DNA of 64,000 bases. Origin: Pseudomonadales bacterium. Its GTDB lineage: Bacteria; Pseudomonadota; Gammaproteobacteria; Pseudomonadales; UBA5862. Of the stretch, positions 9,054-16,727 are shown one piece after another (the first letter of the stretch is position 1; each line of letters begins with the position of its first letter). The translations under genes were made by a program, and so were the position numbers. The notes beneath the pieces are model-generated. The model did no database searches. It saw only the letters and a program-made list of their open reading frames with translations, and had not been told where the DNA came from. The DNA lies in NCBI GenBank assembly GCA_024234215.1, contig JACKOQ010000001.1, forward strand, positions 124,001-188,000, given 5' to 3'.

Positions 9054-9989
9054 TCAGCCGTCTGCGGTGATCCGGGCGCCGAGCGGCGCGCTCACCTGCT
9101 GGATCGCCTCGGCCACCAGGTCGGTCAGTGCGTTCCGGCTGAAGCTGTTGCGCCATGCCAGCACCACCCGCCGCTGTGGCGCCGGTGCGGTGAAGGGACG
9201 CACTGTCATCAGACCGCGCTCCTCACCGGCGATGCGGTGCACCGCAGTGGCGGGCAGCACGGTGACACCGTTGCCGGCCGCCACCATGTAGCAGAGCGTT
9301 TCAAGGGAGTTGCCGATCAGTGTGGGCTGGGCACGACGCTCCTCGCTGCGCAGCAGGCAGTTGGGGCAGAGCTCCAGCACCTGACGGCGCAGACAGTGGC
9401 CTTCACCCAGCAGCAGCATCCGCTCATGGCCCAGTGCATCGATGTCGATGGTGTCGCGCTGGTTCCAGGGGTGATCATGCGGCAGCGCCAGCAGCAGTGG
9501 CTCATCATAGAGTGGACGCACGGTCAGCCCACTCTGGGCAAAGGGCAGTGCCAGCACCAGCAGATCGAGCTCGCCCAGACGCAGCTGGGAGAGCAGCACA
9601 TCGGTGGTGCCTTCGGTGATCTGCAGCGGCAGCTTCGGCGCCTGCTCACGCAGCCGCGGAATCAGTGCAGGAAAGAGGTAGGGCCCGATGGTGTGGATGG
9701 CGCCGATCCTGACCGGCAGCTCCAGCGGATTGCGCATTTCCTGTGCCAGTGAACGCAGCAGGGCCAGTTCATCAAGCACCCGTTGCGCCTGGGTCACGAT
9801 CGGGATGCCCGCCTCGGTCAGCGTTACCTGACTGGCGTTGCGCTCGAACAGCGTGATGCCGAGTTCACCCTCGATCTTCTTGATTGCGACGCTGAGCGTG
9901 GGCTGAGTGACGAAGCAGGTGTCGGCGGCGCGGCCGAAGTGGCGCTCGCGGGCCAGCGCGACCAGATAGCGCAGCTCATTCAGCGTCAT
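9054..9989 (-). CDS. oxyR: OxyR, hydrogen-peroxide-sensing LysR regulator
   Basis: A 311-residue LysR-type regulator with an N-terminal winged HTH (LNELRYLVALARERHFGRAA, then TQPTLSVAIKKIE). The redox cysteines are present as Cys199 and Cys208 in GHCLRRQVLELC, the same numbers as in E. coli OxyR, so peroxide sensing by disulfide formation is expected. A third cysteine at 211 is close by. ATG 9989 gives the standard N-terminus MTLNELRYLV; the frame is open 13 codons further. Confidence 0.93.
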   Translation of the reverse strand: MTLNELRYLVALARERHFGRAADTCFVTQPTLSVAIKKIEGELGITLFERNASQVTLTEAGIPIVTQAQRVLDELALLRSLAQEMRNPLELPVRIGAIHTIGPYLFPALIPRLREQAPKLPLQITEGTTDVLLSQLRLGELDLLVLALPFAQSGLTVRPLYDEPLLLALPHDHPWNQRDTIDIDALGHERMLLLGEGHCLRRQVLELCPNCLLRSEERRAQPTLIGNSLETLCYMVAAGNGVTVLPATAVHRIAGEERGLMTVRPFTAPAPQRRVVLAWRNSFSRNALTDLVAEAIQQVSAPLGARITADG

Positions 9990-10024
9990 TCCTGCATCCT
10001 GTCGGTCTGATGCCGCGGTCCATT

Positions 10025-10873
10025 TCAATGCAGCCCGGTGGCCGTGACCGGCAGCCGGACTGCGCTCGGCAGCGTCAGCTCGACCGCCACCGGAAGATGG
10101 TCGGAGAACGGAAAGTCCAGCACCTCGGTGCGGTCGATGGTGATGCTGCGGCTGATCAGAATGTGATCGATGGCCCGCTCCGGCCGCCAGCTCGGATAGG
10201 TGGCGAGCTCCGCTGCGGGCCGATGAAAATTGCCATGCTGCAACGGCGATTCGAGCAGCAGGCGTTCGGTTTCGCTGTTCATGTCACCCATGACGATCAC
10301 ATGGCGGTAATTGGACATCAACTCGAGCAGATAGGAGAGCTGGAGCTGCTGGGAACGGGCGCCGAGCGACAGATGCACCCCCACCACCAGCAGCGGTTCG
10401 ACCGGTCCGGCGAAGCGTGCCACGATCGCGCCGCGGCCGGGCAGGGCGCCGGGCAGTTTGTGGTCTTCGAGAATCTCGGGTGGAAAGCGGGTCAGCAGGC
10501 CATTGCCATGCTGGCCGAGCCGACCGAGGTTGCGGTTGCGCTGCTGGTACCAGTAGGGGAATCGGGCGCGGTGGGCCAGATATTCGACCTGGTTGACGAA
10601 GCCGCTGCGCAGGCTGCCGCCGTCGGCCTCTTGCAGTGCGACGATGTCGAAGGTCTGAATCAGTTCGGCAATCCGCTCCAGATTGCGTTCGCGCAGCCCG
10701 TGCGGCAGCAGATGCTGCCAGCCGCGGGTGATGTAGTGGCGGTAGCGGTGGGTGGCGATGCCCACCTGCATGTTGTAGGTCAGCAACCGCAGCTTCTGGC
10801 CGGCGGTTGGGAGGGCTTCGGCAGCCTGCGGGGAGGGCGGATGCGCTTGGTGTTCGTGCATTCCTGCGATCAC
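10025..10873 (-). CDS. Endonuclease/exonuclease/phosphatase (EEP) family hydrolase
   Basis: A 282-residue EEP-fold protein. The fold motifs are LRLLTYNMQVG (Asn), DIVALQEADGG (metal-binding Glu), VVGVHLSLG, VIMGDMNSE (Asp-x-Asn) and the terminal FSDHLPVAVEL (Asp-His). No signal peptide is visible. The same family member follows dsbA in pseudomonads, and its substrate is unknown. It starts 1 bp after the dsbA stop, so the two genes are cotranscribed; an ATG at 10861 is another possible start. Confidence 0.88.
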   Translation of the reverse strand: MIAGMHEHQAHPPSPQAAEALPTAGQKLRLLTYNMQVGIATHRYRHYITRGWQHLLPHGLRERNLERIAELIQTFDIVALQEADGGSLRSGFVNQVEYLAHRARFPYWYQQRNRNLGRLGQHGNGLLTRFPPEILEDHKLPGALPGRGAIVARFAGPVEPLLVVGVHLSLGARSQQLQLSYLLELMSNYRHVIVMGDMNSETERLLLESPLQHGNFHRPAAELATYPSWRPERAIDHILISRSITIDRTEVLDFPFSDHLPVAVELTLPSAVRLPVTATGLH

Positions 10874-10874
10874 G

Positions 10875-11543
10875 TCAGCGGACAGCGGCCGGCGCGGCGC
10901 GCGCCTTGCGCTCTTGCCCGATCAGATAATCGACCACCTTCAGCATCTCATCCTCGCTCTTGAGCTTTTCACCGGTCACCCGGTATTTGCCATTGACGAT
11001 GAAGGCGGGCACACCGGTCAGACGCAAAGCACGAAAGCGGCTATTGGCCTGCTTGACCTTGCTCTGCACGCCAAAGGAGTCGAACACCTGGTCGAACTCC
11101 TCGGCCTTGACCCCCTGGCGGGTGAAGAGGGTGCGGATCTCCTCCTTGCTGGCAAGCTGCTGACCCTGGGGATTGAGCGCATCGAACAGCGGTTTGTGCA
11201 GTTTTTCGAGCAGGTTGAGCGCCTCGGCGGTGTAGAAGGCCTGGGCATGCAGCTCCATGCGTCCATTCCACATCGCGGGTGAGCGCCAGAAATCGACATC
11301 GCGCGAGAGGTTGGCAGACCAGTGCTGCAGGGTCGGCTCCAGTTTGTAGCAGTGCGGGCAGCCGTACCAGAACACTTCGATCACCTCGATCTTGCCCGGA
11401 TCACGGGTGATGACCGCGCTTTCCAGCTTCTGGTAGTGCACTCCCTCCTGGTAACCCGACTCCGCCCGCAGTTGCAGCGGCAGCAGGCCCAGCAGCAGTG
11501 CTGACAGGATCCAGCGCCAGTGATGACGGATCACGGTGTTCAT
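10875..11543 (-). CDS. dsbA: DsbA, periplasmic thiol:disulfide oxidoreductase
   Basis: A 222-residue periplasmic oxidoreductase that introduces disulfide bonds into exported proteins and is reoxidised by DsbB. The signal peptide is residues 1-27 (hydrophobic run ILSALLLGLLPLQLRA). The active site CPHC is at residues 62-65 within VFWYGCPHC, and the cis-Pro loop is GVPAFIVNGKY. ATG 11543 has the ribosome-binding site AAGGAG seven bases upstream, which decides the start over the longer frame. It follows cytochrome c4 after a terminator. Confidence 0.95.
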   Translation of the reverse strand: MNTVIRHHWRWILSALLLGLLPLQLRAESGYQEGVHYQKLESAVITRDPGKIEVIEVFWYGCPHCYKLEPTLQHWSANLSRDVDFWRSPAMWNGRMELHAQAFYTAEALNLLEKLHKPLFDALNPQGQQLASKEEIRTLFTRQGVKAEEFDQVFDSFGVQSKVKQANSRFRALRLTGVPAFIVNGKYRVTGEKLKSEDEMLKVVDYLIGQERKARAAPAAVR

Positions 11544-11589
11544 GAGGGTTCTCCTTGTCTGGTCAGGGAATCTTGGGTGGCCCAAAAAC

Positions 11590-11614
11590 AAAAAGGGTGT
11601 CAGACACCCTTTTT
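11590..11614 (-). terminator. Rho-independent terminator after cytochrome c4
   Basis: A perfect 11-bp inverted repeat (AAAAAGGGTGT, 3-base loop, ACACCCTTTTT). On the minus strand it is followed by TTTTTGTTTTT. It lies 26 bp past the cytochrome c4 stop and separates that gene from dsbA. Confidence 0.88.
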
Positions 11615-11639
11615 GTACCCGCTGTCGATGGCGGAATGA

Positions 11640-12245
11640 TTAAGGGTGCAAACCTGAAATATAGCTTGCCACCGCTTCGATCTCGGCGTCGCTCAGAAGT
11701 TCAGCATTGTCGCGCATGATGCGCTCGGCATCGTTGCTGCGGGTGCCATTGCGGAATGCCTGCAACTGCGCGGCGGTGTATTGGGCATGCTGACCGGAGA
11801 GGCTGGGGAAGCCGGCCAGATCATTGCCCTGTCCGGTCGGAGAGTGGCAGGCACTGCAGGCCGCCGCATTCTTGCGCTTGCTGCCGGCGCGGTAGAGCTC
11901 TTCACCCTGTTTGACCAGATCGGCCTTGGCAGCGCCGACCGTGCCCTTTTGTGCGGCGAAGTAGGCGGCGATGTCGGCCATCTCCTGTTCGCTCAGGTTG
12001 TCCAGCTGTCCGGCCATCAACGGCGCGGCGCGGGCACCGGATTTGATCTCATGCATCTGCTTGAGCAGATAGCGCTCGCCCTGACCGGCCAGTTTGGGAA
12101 AGTTGGGTGCCGCACTGTTGCCATCGGCACCATGACAGGCTGCGCAGGCGGCTGCCTTGGCCTGGCCTGCGGTCGCATCGCCCGCTGCCTGTACGCTGCC
12201 GATCAGACCGATGGTCAGCACTGCGGTCAAGAATAGTCTTTGCAT
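11640..12245 (-). CDS. Cytochrome c4, dihaem periplasmic cytochrome
   Basis: A 201-residue dihaem cytochrome with a signal peptide ending in GSVQA. Haem sites are CAACH in the N-terminal half and CSACH in the C-terminal half, each followed by distal methionine regions (PLMAGQLDNL and ERIMRDNAEL). The two-domain repeat is the c4 arrangement. Such cytochromes pass electrons to terminal oxidases. ATG 12245 is preferred; a TTG four codons upstream (12257) is possible, and neither has a strong ribosome-binding site. It is transcribed away from engB. Confidence 0.93.
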   Translation of the reverse strand: MQRLFLTAVLTIGLIGSVQAAGDATAGQAKAAACAACHGADGNSAAPNFPKLAGQGERYLLKQMHEIKSGARAAPLMAGQLDNLSEQEMADIAAYFAAQKGTVGAAKADLVKQGEELYRAGSKRKNAAACSACHSPTGQGNDLAGFPSLSGQHAQYTAAQLQAFRNGTRSNDAERIMRDNAELLSDAEIEAVASYISGLHP

Positions 12246-12345
12246 GTTTGAATCCAACGCGTAGAGGCTCTCGGAAAGCTGGTTTTGACCGTGTGCCCAT
12301 GCGGCGTGACAGGCACGATCAAATCAGGCCAAAAAAATCGCGGCC

Positions 12346-12373
12346 ATTATATACTAGGGGCCATTGCTTGCCA
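12346..12373 (-). promoter_or_regulatory. Putative sigma70 promoter of cytochrome c4
   Basis: On the minus strand a perfect -10 TATAAT lies at 12351-12346, with a weak -35 TGGCAA at 12373-12368 and a 16-bp spacer. Transcription would start about 95 bp upstream of the cytochrome c4 ATG. No clear plus-strand promoter for engB is visible in the same gap. Confidence 0.55.
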
Positions 12374-12408
12374 TGCCCGGCAACGCATCCTCTGCATTTT
12401 GTCGGTGA

Positions 12409-13071
12409 ATGACTCAACCTCCGCCTGCCGTCAACCCCTTTCGCCGTGCCGTTTTCATGAAGAGCGCACTGCTGCTGAACGACTGTCCCGCCGACGGCGG
12501 TCGTGAGGTCGCCTTTTGTGGCCGCTCCAATGCCGGCAAATCGAGCGCCATCAACACCCTGACCGAATCGGCCCGCCTGGCCCGCACCAGCAAGACGCCA
12601 GGCCGCACCCAGCTGCTCAACTTCTTCGCGCTCAACGAGTCGGCTCGTCTGGTCGATCTGCCCGGTTATGGCTATGCCCAGACCTCGAAAGAGATCCAGG
12701 CCCACTGGAAGCGTCACCTCGACCACTACCTGCGCGAGCGGCTGTCACTGGTGGGGCTGGTGCTGGTGATGGACATCCGCCATCCGCTGCGTCCCTTCGA
12801 CTGGATGATGCTGGAGTGGGCGCAGGCGCGCGTGCTGCCGGTCTGCATCCTGCTCACCAAGGCTGACAAGCTGAGCCGCAACCAGGCGCAGCAGAGCCGG
12901 CTGAAGGTGCTGAAGAGCCTGGCCGAGGTCAATATCTCCGAACAGGTCAATGTCCAGTGCTTCTCGACCCTGAGCCGTGAGGGCATGGCCGAGCTGATCG
13001 CGCTGCTCAAGGGGTGGCTGGCGCTCGATGGCCCGCCGTCGGATGGCGAAGAAAGCGGACCGCATGGCTGA
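12409..13071 (+). CDS. engB: EngB (YihA/YsxC), ribosome biogenesis GTPase
   Basis: A 220-residue essential GTPase for 50S subunit assembly. G motifs are G1 GRSNAGKSS near residue 38, the G2 region TPGRTQLLNF, G3 DLPGYGYA, G4 TKADK and G5 near CFSTLS. Length and motif order fit the family. It is divergent from cytochrome c4, as in Pseudomonas. Its last eight bases overlap the start of the following glycosyltransferase. Confidence 0.95.
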   Translation: MTQPPPAVNPFRRAVFMKSALLLNDCPADGGREVAFCGRSNAGKSSAINTLTESARLARTSKTPGRTQLLNFFALNESARLVDLPGYGYAQTSKEIQAHWKRHLDHYLRERLSLVGLVLVMDIRHPLRPFDWMMLEWAQARVLPVCILLTKADKLSRNQAQQSRLKVLKSLAEVNISEQVNVQCFSTLSREGMAELIALLKGWLALDGPPSDGEESGPHG

Positions 13072-14194
13072 ACTGTCCGCCGAAGCCGGTGTACAGCGCC
13101 CGCTCTGCCTCTTCATCTACCAGAACCGCGATGGCGGTGTCGAACGCAACATGGCCAATCTGGCGCAAGGATTCGCCGACCGTGGCATCGCGGTCGATCT
13201 ACTGGTGAGCGATGCCACCGGCCCTTTCATGCAGCCGCTGGCGGCGGGCGTGCGGGTGATCGGCCTCGGCAAGGGATCGAAGCGGACGGTGATCGCCGCG
13301 CTGGCCCGCTATCTGCGACAGAACCGGCCGCGTGCGGTCATCACCGGCAAGCCAAGTGACGACCGCTTCATTCTGCGGGCACGGCGCCGTGCCGGTGTGG
13401 AGAGCCGCTGCTTCTTCGGAGCCGGAACGGCCATTTCGCGGCAGATCGAGGAGCGCGGCTTTCATCCGCTGCGCCGCCGGTGGAAAGCGTGGCGGCGCGG
13501 TCGGCTCTATCGGCAGGCCGACGGCATCATCGCTACATCGAACTGGGTGGCCCGCGACATTGCCCGTCTGAGCGGACTGCCGGTCGAACGGATCACGGTG
13601 ATCGGCAATCCGGTGGTGACGCCGCAGCTCCACCCGCTCGCGGCCGAACCGGTCGAGCATCCGTTCTTTTGTCCCGGTGCAGTGCCGGTGATCATCGCTG
13701 CGGGACGGCTGAGTCACGAAAAGGACTTCTCCACCCTGCTGCGGGCATTCGGCCTGCTGCGGCGCAGCCACGATGCGCGGCTGCTGATTCTGGGCGAAGG
13801 GGCACAACGACCGATGCTGGAGCAGCTGGTGGCGCAATTGGGGCTCGATGGCGCGGTCAGCCTGCCCGGTTTTGTCGCCAACCCCTATGCCTGGATGGCC
13901 AGGGCCCGGCTCTTTGTGCTCTCGTCACTGTGGGAGGGGTTCGGCAACGTGCTGGTCGAAGCGATGGCGGTGGGCACGCCGGTGGTCTCGACCGACTGCC
14001 CGGGCGGTCCACGCGAGATTCTGCACGATGGAGCCTATGGCCCGCTGGTGCCGGTGGGTGATGCTGTCGCGCTCAGCCGTGCCATGGCGCGGATGCTCGA
14101 TCAGCCCACTGCGGCCGGGCTGTTGCGCGAGGCCGCGCAATCCTATTCGGTCGAGGCCTGTGTGGCGCGCTATCTGCGGCTGCTCGAAGGGTAA
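13064..14194 (+). CDS. Glycosyltransferase family 4 protein
   Basis: About 376 residues with a GT-B fold. The N-terminal half contains the acceptor-side loop DGGVERNM, and the C-terminal GT4 nucleotide-sugar site contains AAGRLSHEKDF and the EX7E motif in EGFGNVLVEAM, followed by GTPVVSTDCPGGPREIL. No membrane segment is evident, so it probably acts at the cytoplasmic face on lipid-linked glycans such as LPS core or O-antigen; the sugar cannot be told. ATG 13064 overlaps the engB stop. ATGs at 13028 and 13043 are alternatives. It is a paralogue of the GT4 at 15081-16190. Confidence 0.88.
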   Translation: MAELSAEAGVQRPLCLFIYQNRDGGVERNMANLAQGFADRGIAVDLLVSDATGPFMQPLAAGVRVIGLGKGSKRTVIAALARYLRQNRPRAVITGKPSDDRFILRARRRAGVESRCFFGAGTAISRQIEERGFHPLRRRWKAWRRGRLYRQADGIIATSNWVARDIARLSGLPVERITVIGNPVVTPQLHPLAAEPVEHPFFCPGAVPVIIAAGRLSHEKDFSTLLRAFGLLRRSHDARLLILGEGAQRPMLEQLVAQLGLDGAVSLPGFVANPYAWMARARLFVLSSLWEGFGNVLVEAMAVGTPVVSTDCPGGPREILHDGAYGPLVPVGDAVALSRAMARMLDQPTAAGLLREAAQSYSVEACVARYLRLLEG

Positions 14195-15084
14195 CCGCTG
14201 GCCCAGCGCTGCATGAAGAGCAGCGTTCCGGCCACCTTGTGCAGGCTGCGCCGGGCCCGTCGTGCCTTGCCGGTCAGCAGATAGAACGGGATGTTGAGCA
14301 GGTTGCGCAGCAGCAGCAGCGCTGCCTGAGCGAGGCTTGCCGAACCACCCCGGTATTTGCGGATCAGGTGGAGTTGTGAAGCGATGGTTTCACGCTGCTT
14401 CAGCGCACTCAACCGTGCGCAAGGGAGCGATGAGCAGTCCTCTGCATGGTAGGCCAGCGCGCCGGCGACGATGACCAGCGCACCCTGCCGGGCGCGGGCG
14501 CGCAGACAGAGGTCGTCATCTTCGTAATAGAGGAACAGTGCCGGGTCGAACAGCGGTTCGCCGGCGAACCACGCGCGCCGGATCAGCATCACCGCGCCGG
14601 AGAGCATCTCGGCGCACAGATCGCCGGCAATCCAGGATTGGTCGAACCGGCCCTTGATCTTGTGGCGCCTGAAGAAGGGGTGGCGCAGGATGGCGCGCGG
14701 CTGACCGGTTTCATCGACCAGCCGAGGTGCCAGAATGGCGGCGTCGGGATAGCGGTCGGCTGCATCGACCAGCGCAGCCAGTGCGCCAGGCAGCAGCCGT
14801 GCATCGGGGTTCAGCAGCAGCAGGAATTCGGTGTCGGCCAGTGCGGCGGCACGGTTGTTGGCCACGCCAAACCCCAGATTGCGCGGGTTTTTCAGTAGCC
14901 TGACCCGCGGATGGCCGCTCTCGACCAGCGTGCAGCTCTGATCATGGCTGGCATTGTCGACGACCAGACAGTGGTCGAGTTCGGCAATCGAATCGAGCGC
15001 GGCGCTGAGCACGGCAGCGCTGTTGTAGGTGACGACGATTGCGGTGACCCGGTCGGCGAGGCGGCGAGCCGCCCTGTCGTTCAT
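14170..15084 (-). CDS. Glycosyltransferase family 2 (rhamnosyltransferase-like)
   Basis: A 304-residue GT-A enzyme. The nucleotide-sugar site begins TAIVVTYNSAAVL, followed by VDNASHDQS and the metal-binding region [15 protein letters not shown] (Asp-x-Asp-equivalent Asn-Pro-Asp). The acceptor-side motif is FYYEDDDLCLRA, the ED-type catalytic base region of WbbL-like rhamnosyltransferases. A hydrophobic segment near residues 260-275 (LLLLRNLLNIPFYLL) may associate with the membrane. Its 3' end overlaps the convergent GT4 gene by 25 bp, and its 5' end overlaps the upstream GT4 by 4 bp, so those two are cotranscribed. Confidence 0.88.
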   Translation of the reverse strand: MNDRAARRLADRVTAIVVTYNSAAVLSAALDSIAELDHCLVVDNASHDQSCTLVESGHPRVRLLKNPRNLGFGVANNRAAALADTEFLLLLNPDARLLPGALAALVDAADRYPDAAILAPRLVDETGQPRAILRHPFFRRHKIKGRFDQSWIAGDLCAEMLSGAVMLIRRAWFAGEPLFDPALFLYYEDDDLCLRARARQGALVIVAGALAYHAEDCSSLPCARLSALKQRETIASQLHLIRKYRGGSASLAQAALLLLRNLLNIPFYLLTGKARRARRSLHKVAGTLLFMQRWASGYPSSSRR

Positions 15085-16190
15085 GGTGGCAGGCCCAGCG
15101 CGGTCAGATAGGCGTCGGTGGCGGCCTCGATCTCATAACGGCGTGCCGCCTGTTGCAAGGTGGCGGGCGGCAGCGGCTGCTCCAGCGTGTCGAGGATGGC
15201 GCGCGCCATGGCCTGGTCATCGCCCACCGGCACCAGCGGGCCGTACCGCCCGTCGTGCAGAATCTCGCGCGGGCCACTCGGGCAGTCGGTCGAGACCACC
15301 GGTGTGCCCAGCGCCAAGGCTTCGATCAGTACAAAGCCGAGCCCTTCCCAGCGGGAGCTGAAGGCCAGCAGCGCGGCGTGTTGCATGTAGTCGTAAGGGT
15401 TGGGCTGGAAGCCGGCCAGGCAGACATCCTGCGCCACCCCCAGTGAGGCAGCCAGCGCCAGCAGTTGGTCATGCTGGCGGCCCTTGCCGAGAATCAGCAG
15501 GCGGCAGTCGCGCTGCGCCCGCACCTGGGCGAAGGCGCGCAGCAGCATGGCGAAATCCTTGCGCATGCACAGCTCGCCGACACCGAGAACCACCGGTGGT
15601 TCGCCCGGTTGCAGCCAGGGGTGATCGGGGCGTGATGCATTGCGTTCGAAACAGGATGCCGGCACCACCGGGCTTGGCACCACCTGGATGTGCTCGCGGG
15701 CCAGGCCGGTGTAGCGGCTCAGGTCATCGGCGACATCCTGGGCCGGCACGATCACCTGATCGGCAAAGCGGTAGAGCTTGCCCATCGAGTTGCGCTGCAG
15801 CCAGCGTTCGAAGGCACCGCGGTGGGCCAGGTCGATCGAGATGGTGGTGCCGGAGCGCAGTACCAGCCGGGTGGGCACGCCGGCCAGCCAGCGCGCCAGC
15901 AGTGCGGTGCGGTTGACCCGGTCCTTGTCGCTCAGCATCGCCACCGGGCGGTTCTGGCGCAGATAACGGACCACGGCCGGCAGCGCCGAGTAGGTGTGGC
16001 GGGTGCCCAGATCGACCACCCGCACGCCGGCCGGCAGGTTCTCGATGCTCGGTCCATGCCCGCGCACATGCAGCAGATCGATCTGATGGCCGCGCCCGGT
16101 GATCGCCGGCAGCAGATTGCGCACGCAGCGGTCGACACCGCTGTGTCCGGAGGTGGAGAAGAAGAAGGCGATGGGTGCGGCTGTGCTCAT
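15081..16190 (-). CDS. Glycosyltransferase family 4 protein
   Basis: A 369-residue GT-B glycosyltransferase. The N-terminal domain starts FFFSTSGHSGVDRCVRNLL and the donor domain has GVGELCMRKDF and the EX7E motif EGLGFVLIEAL, then GTPVVSTDCPSGPREIL. It shares the strings YLRQNRP and GPLVPVGD with the GT4 at 13064-14194, which shows the two are paralogues. The sugar donor and acceptor are unknown; surface polysaccharide or LPS-core synthesis is inferred. It overlaps the GT2 gene by 4 bp (ATGA). Confidence 0.88.
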   Translation of the reverse strand: MSTAAPIAFFFSTSGHSGVDRCVRNLLPAITGRGHQIDLLHVRGHGPSIENLPAGVRVVDLGTRHTYSALPAVVRYLRQNRPVAMLSDKDRVNRTALLARWLAGVPTRLVLRSGTTISIDLAHRGAFERWLQRNSMGKLYRFADQVIVPAQDVADDLSRYTGLAREHIQVVPSPVVPASCFERNASRPDHPWLQPGEPPVVLGVGELCMRKDFAMLLRAFAQVRAQRDCRLLILGKGRQHDQLLALAASLGVAQDVCLAGFQPNPYDYMQHAALLAFSSRWEGLGFVLIEALALGTPVVSTDCPSGPREILHDGRYGPLVPVGDDQAMARAILDTLEQPLPPATLQQAARRYEIEAATDAYLTALGLPP

Positions 16191-16226
16191 CGGTGCTGGC
16201 GGTGGGCTTTGGAGAGAAAGCGCGGT

Positions 16227-16727
16227 TCAGGGAAAGTAGTAAGGCGGGTAGGGCCAACCATAGGGAGAACGCGGGAAGGCCGGTGGCTGTTCGGCGCGGC
16301 GCTCCCAGGTGCTGAACTGCTCAGCGGTCATCACCGGCAGCAGGATACGGCGGTTGCCCAGCTGCTGGGTCGCCTCATCGCTCAGCACGCCATAGAGCGT
16401 GATGAGCCGCCCGCTGCGCAGATCGGAATCCATGCGGGTGGCTGGCAGTCGGGCATAGAAACGGCCCAGCGAAGCGGCATCTTCGTTCGGATGGCCCCAG
16501 TGGCCCAGGGGTCGCGCCTCGATCTCGATCCAGATCTCTTCGGGTTGCGGGGTGACCGACAGAATGATGCCGCCCCAGCGCACCGGTTGATGCAGGTGCT
16601 CGGCCAGATGCCCGGTGGCTTCACTCACCGACAGCGGTTGCGCCGGCGGGTTGGCGATCTGTGGCGGGGTCGAGGCACAACCGGCCAGCAGCAGTGCCGC
16701 GATCACCGCCGCGCGCGGCCATTTCAC
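16227..16727 (-). CDS. Slp family outer membrane lipoprotein
   Basis: A 166-residue lipoprotein: the signal peptide ends in the lipobox LLAGC with Cys17 as the lipidated residue. The mature part has the Slp-family features VRWGGIILSV and a C-terminal region RRILLPVMTAEQFSTWE. Slp proteins are starvation- or stationary-phase-induced outer-membrane lipoproteins of unclear function. The tail is rich in proline, tyrosine and tryptophan. Its ATG overlaps the M16 protease stop by 4 bp, so it is translated as the second gene of that unit. Confidence 0.85.
   Translation of the reverse strand: MKWPRAAVIAALLLAGCASTPPQIANPPAQPLSVSEATGHLAEHLHQPVRWGGIILSVTPQPEEIWIEIEARPLGHWGHPNEDAASLGRFYARLPATRMDSDLRSGRLITLYGVLSDEATQQLGNRRILLPVMTAEQFSTWERRAEQPPAFPRSPYGWPYPPYYFP

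Noticed and set aside
7261..9156. Minus-strand ORF of 631 codons across pilT and pilU
   Set aside because: It is antisense to two ATPases with full Walker motifs and lacks any family signal; a frame artefact of GC-rich sequence.
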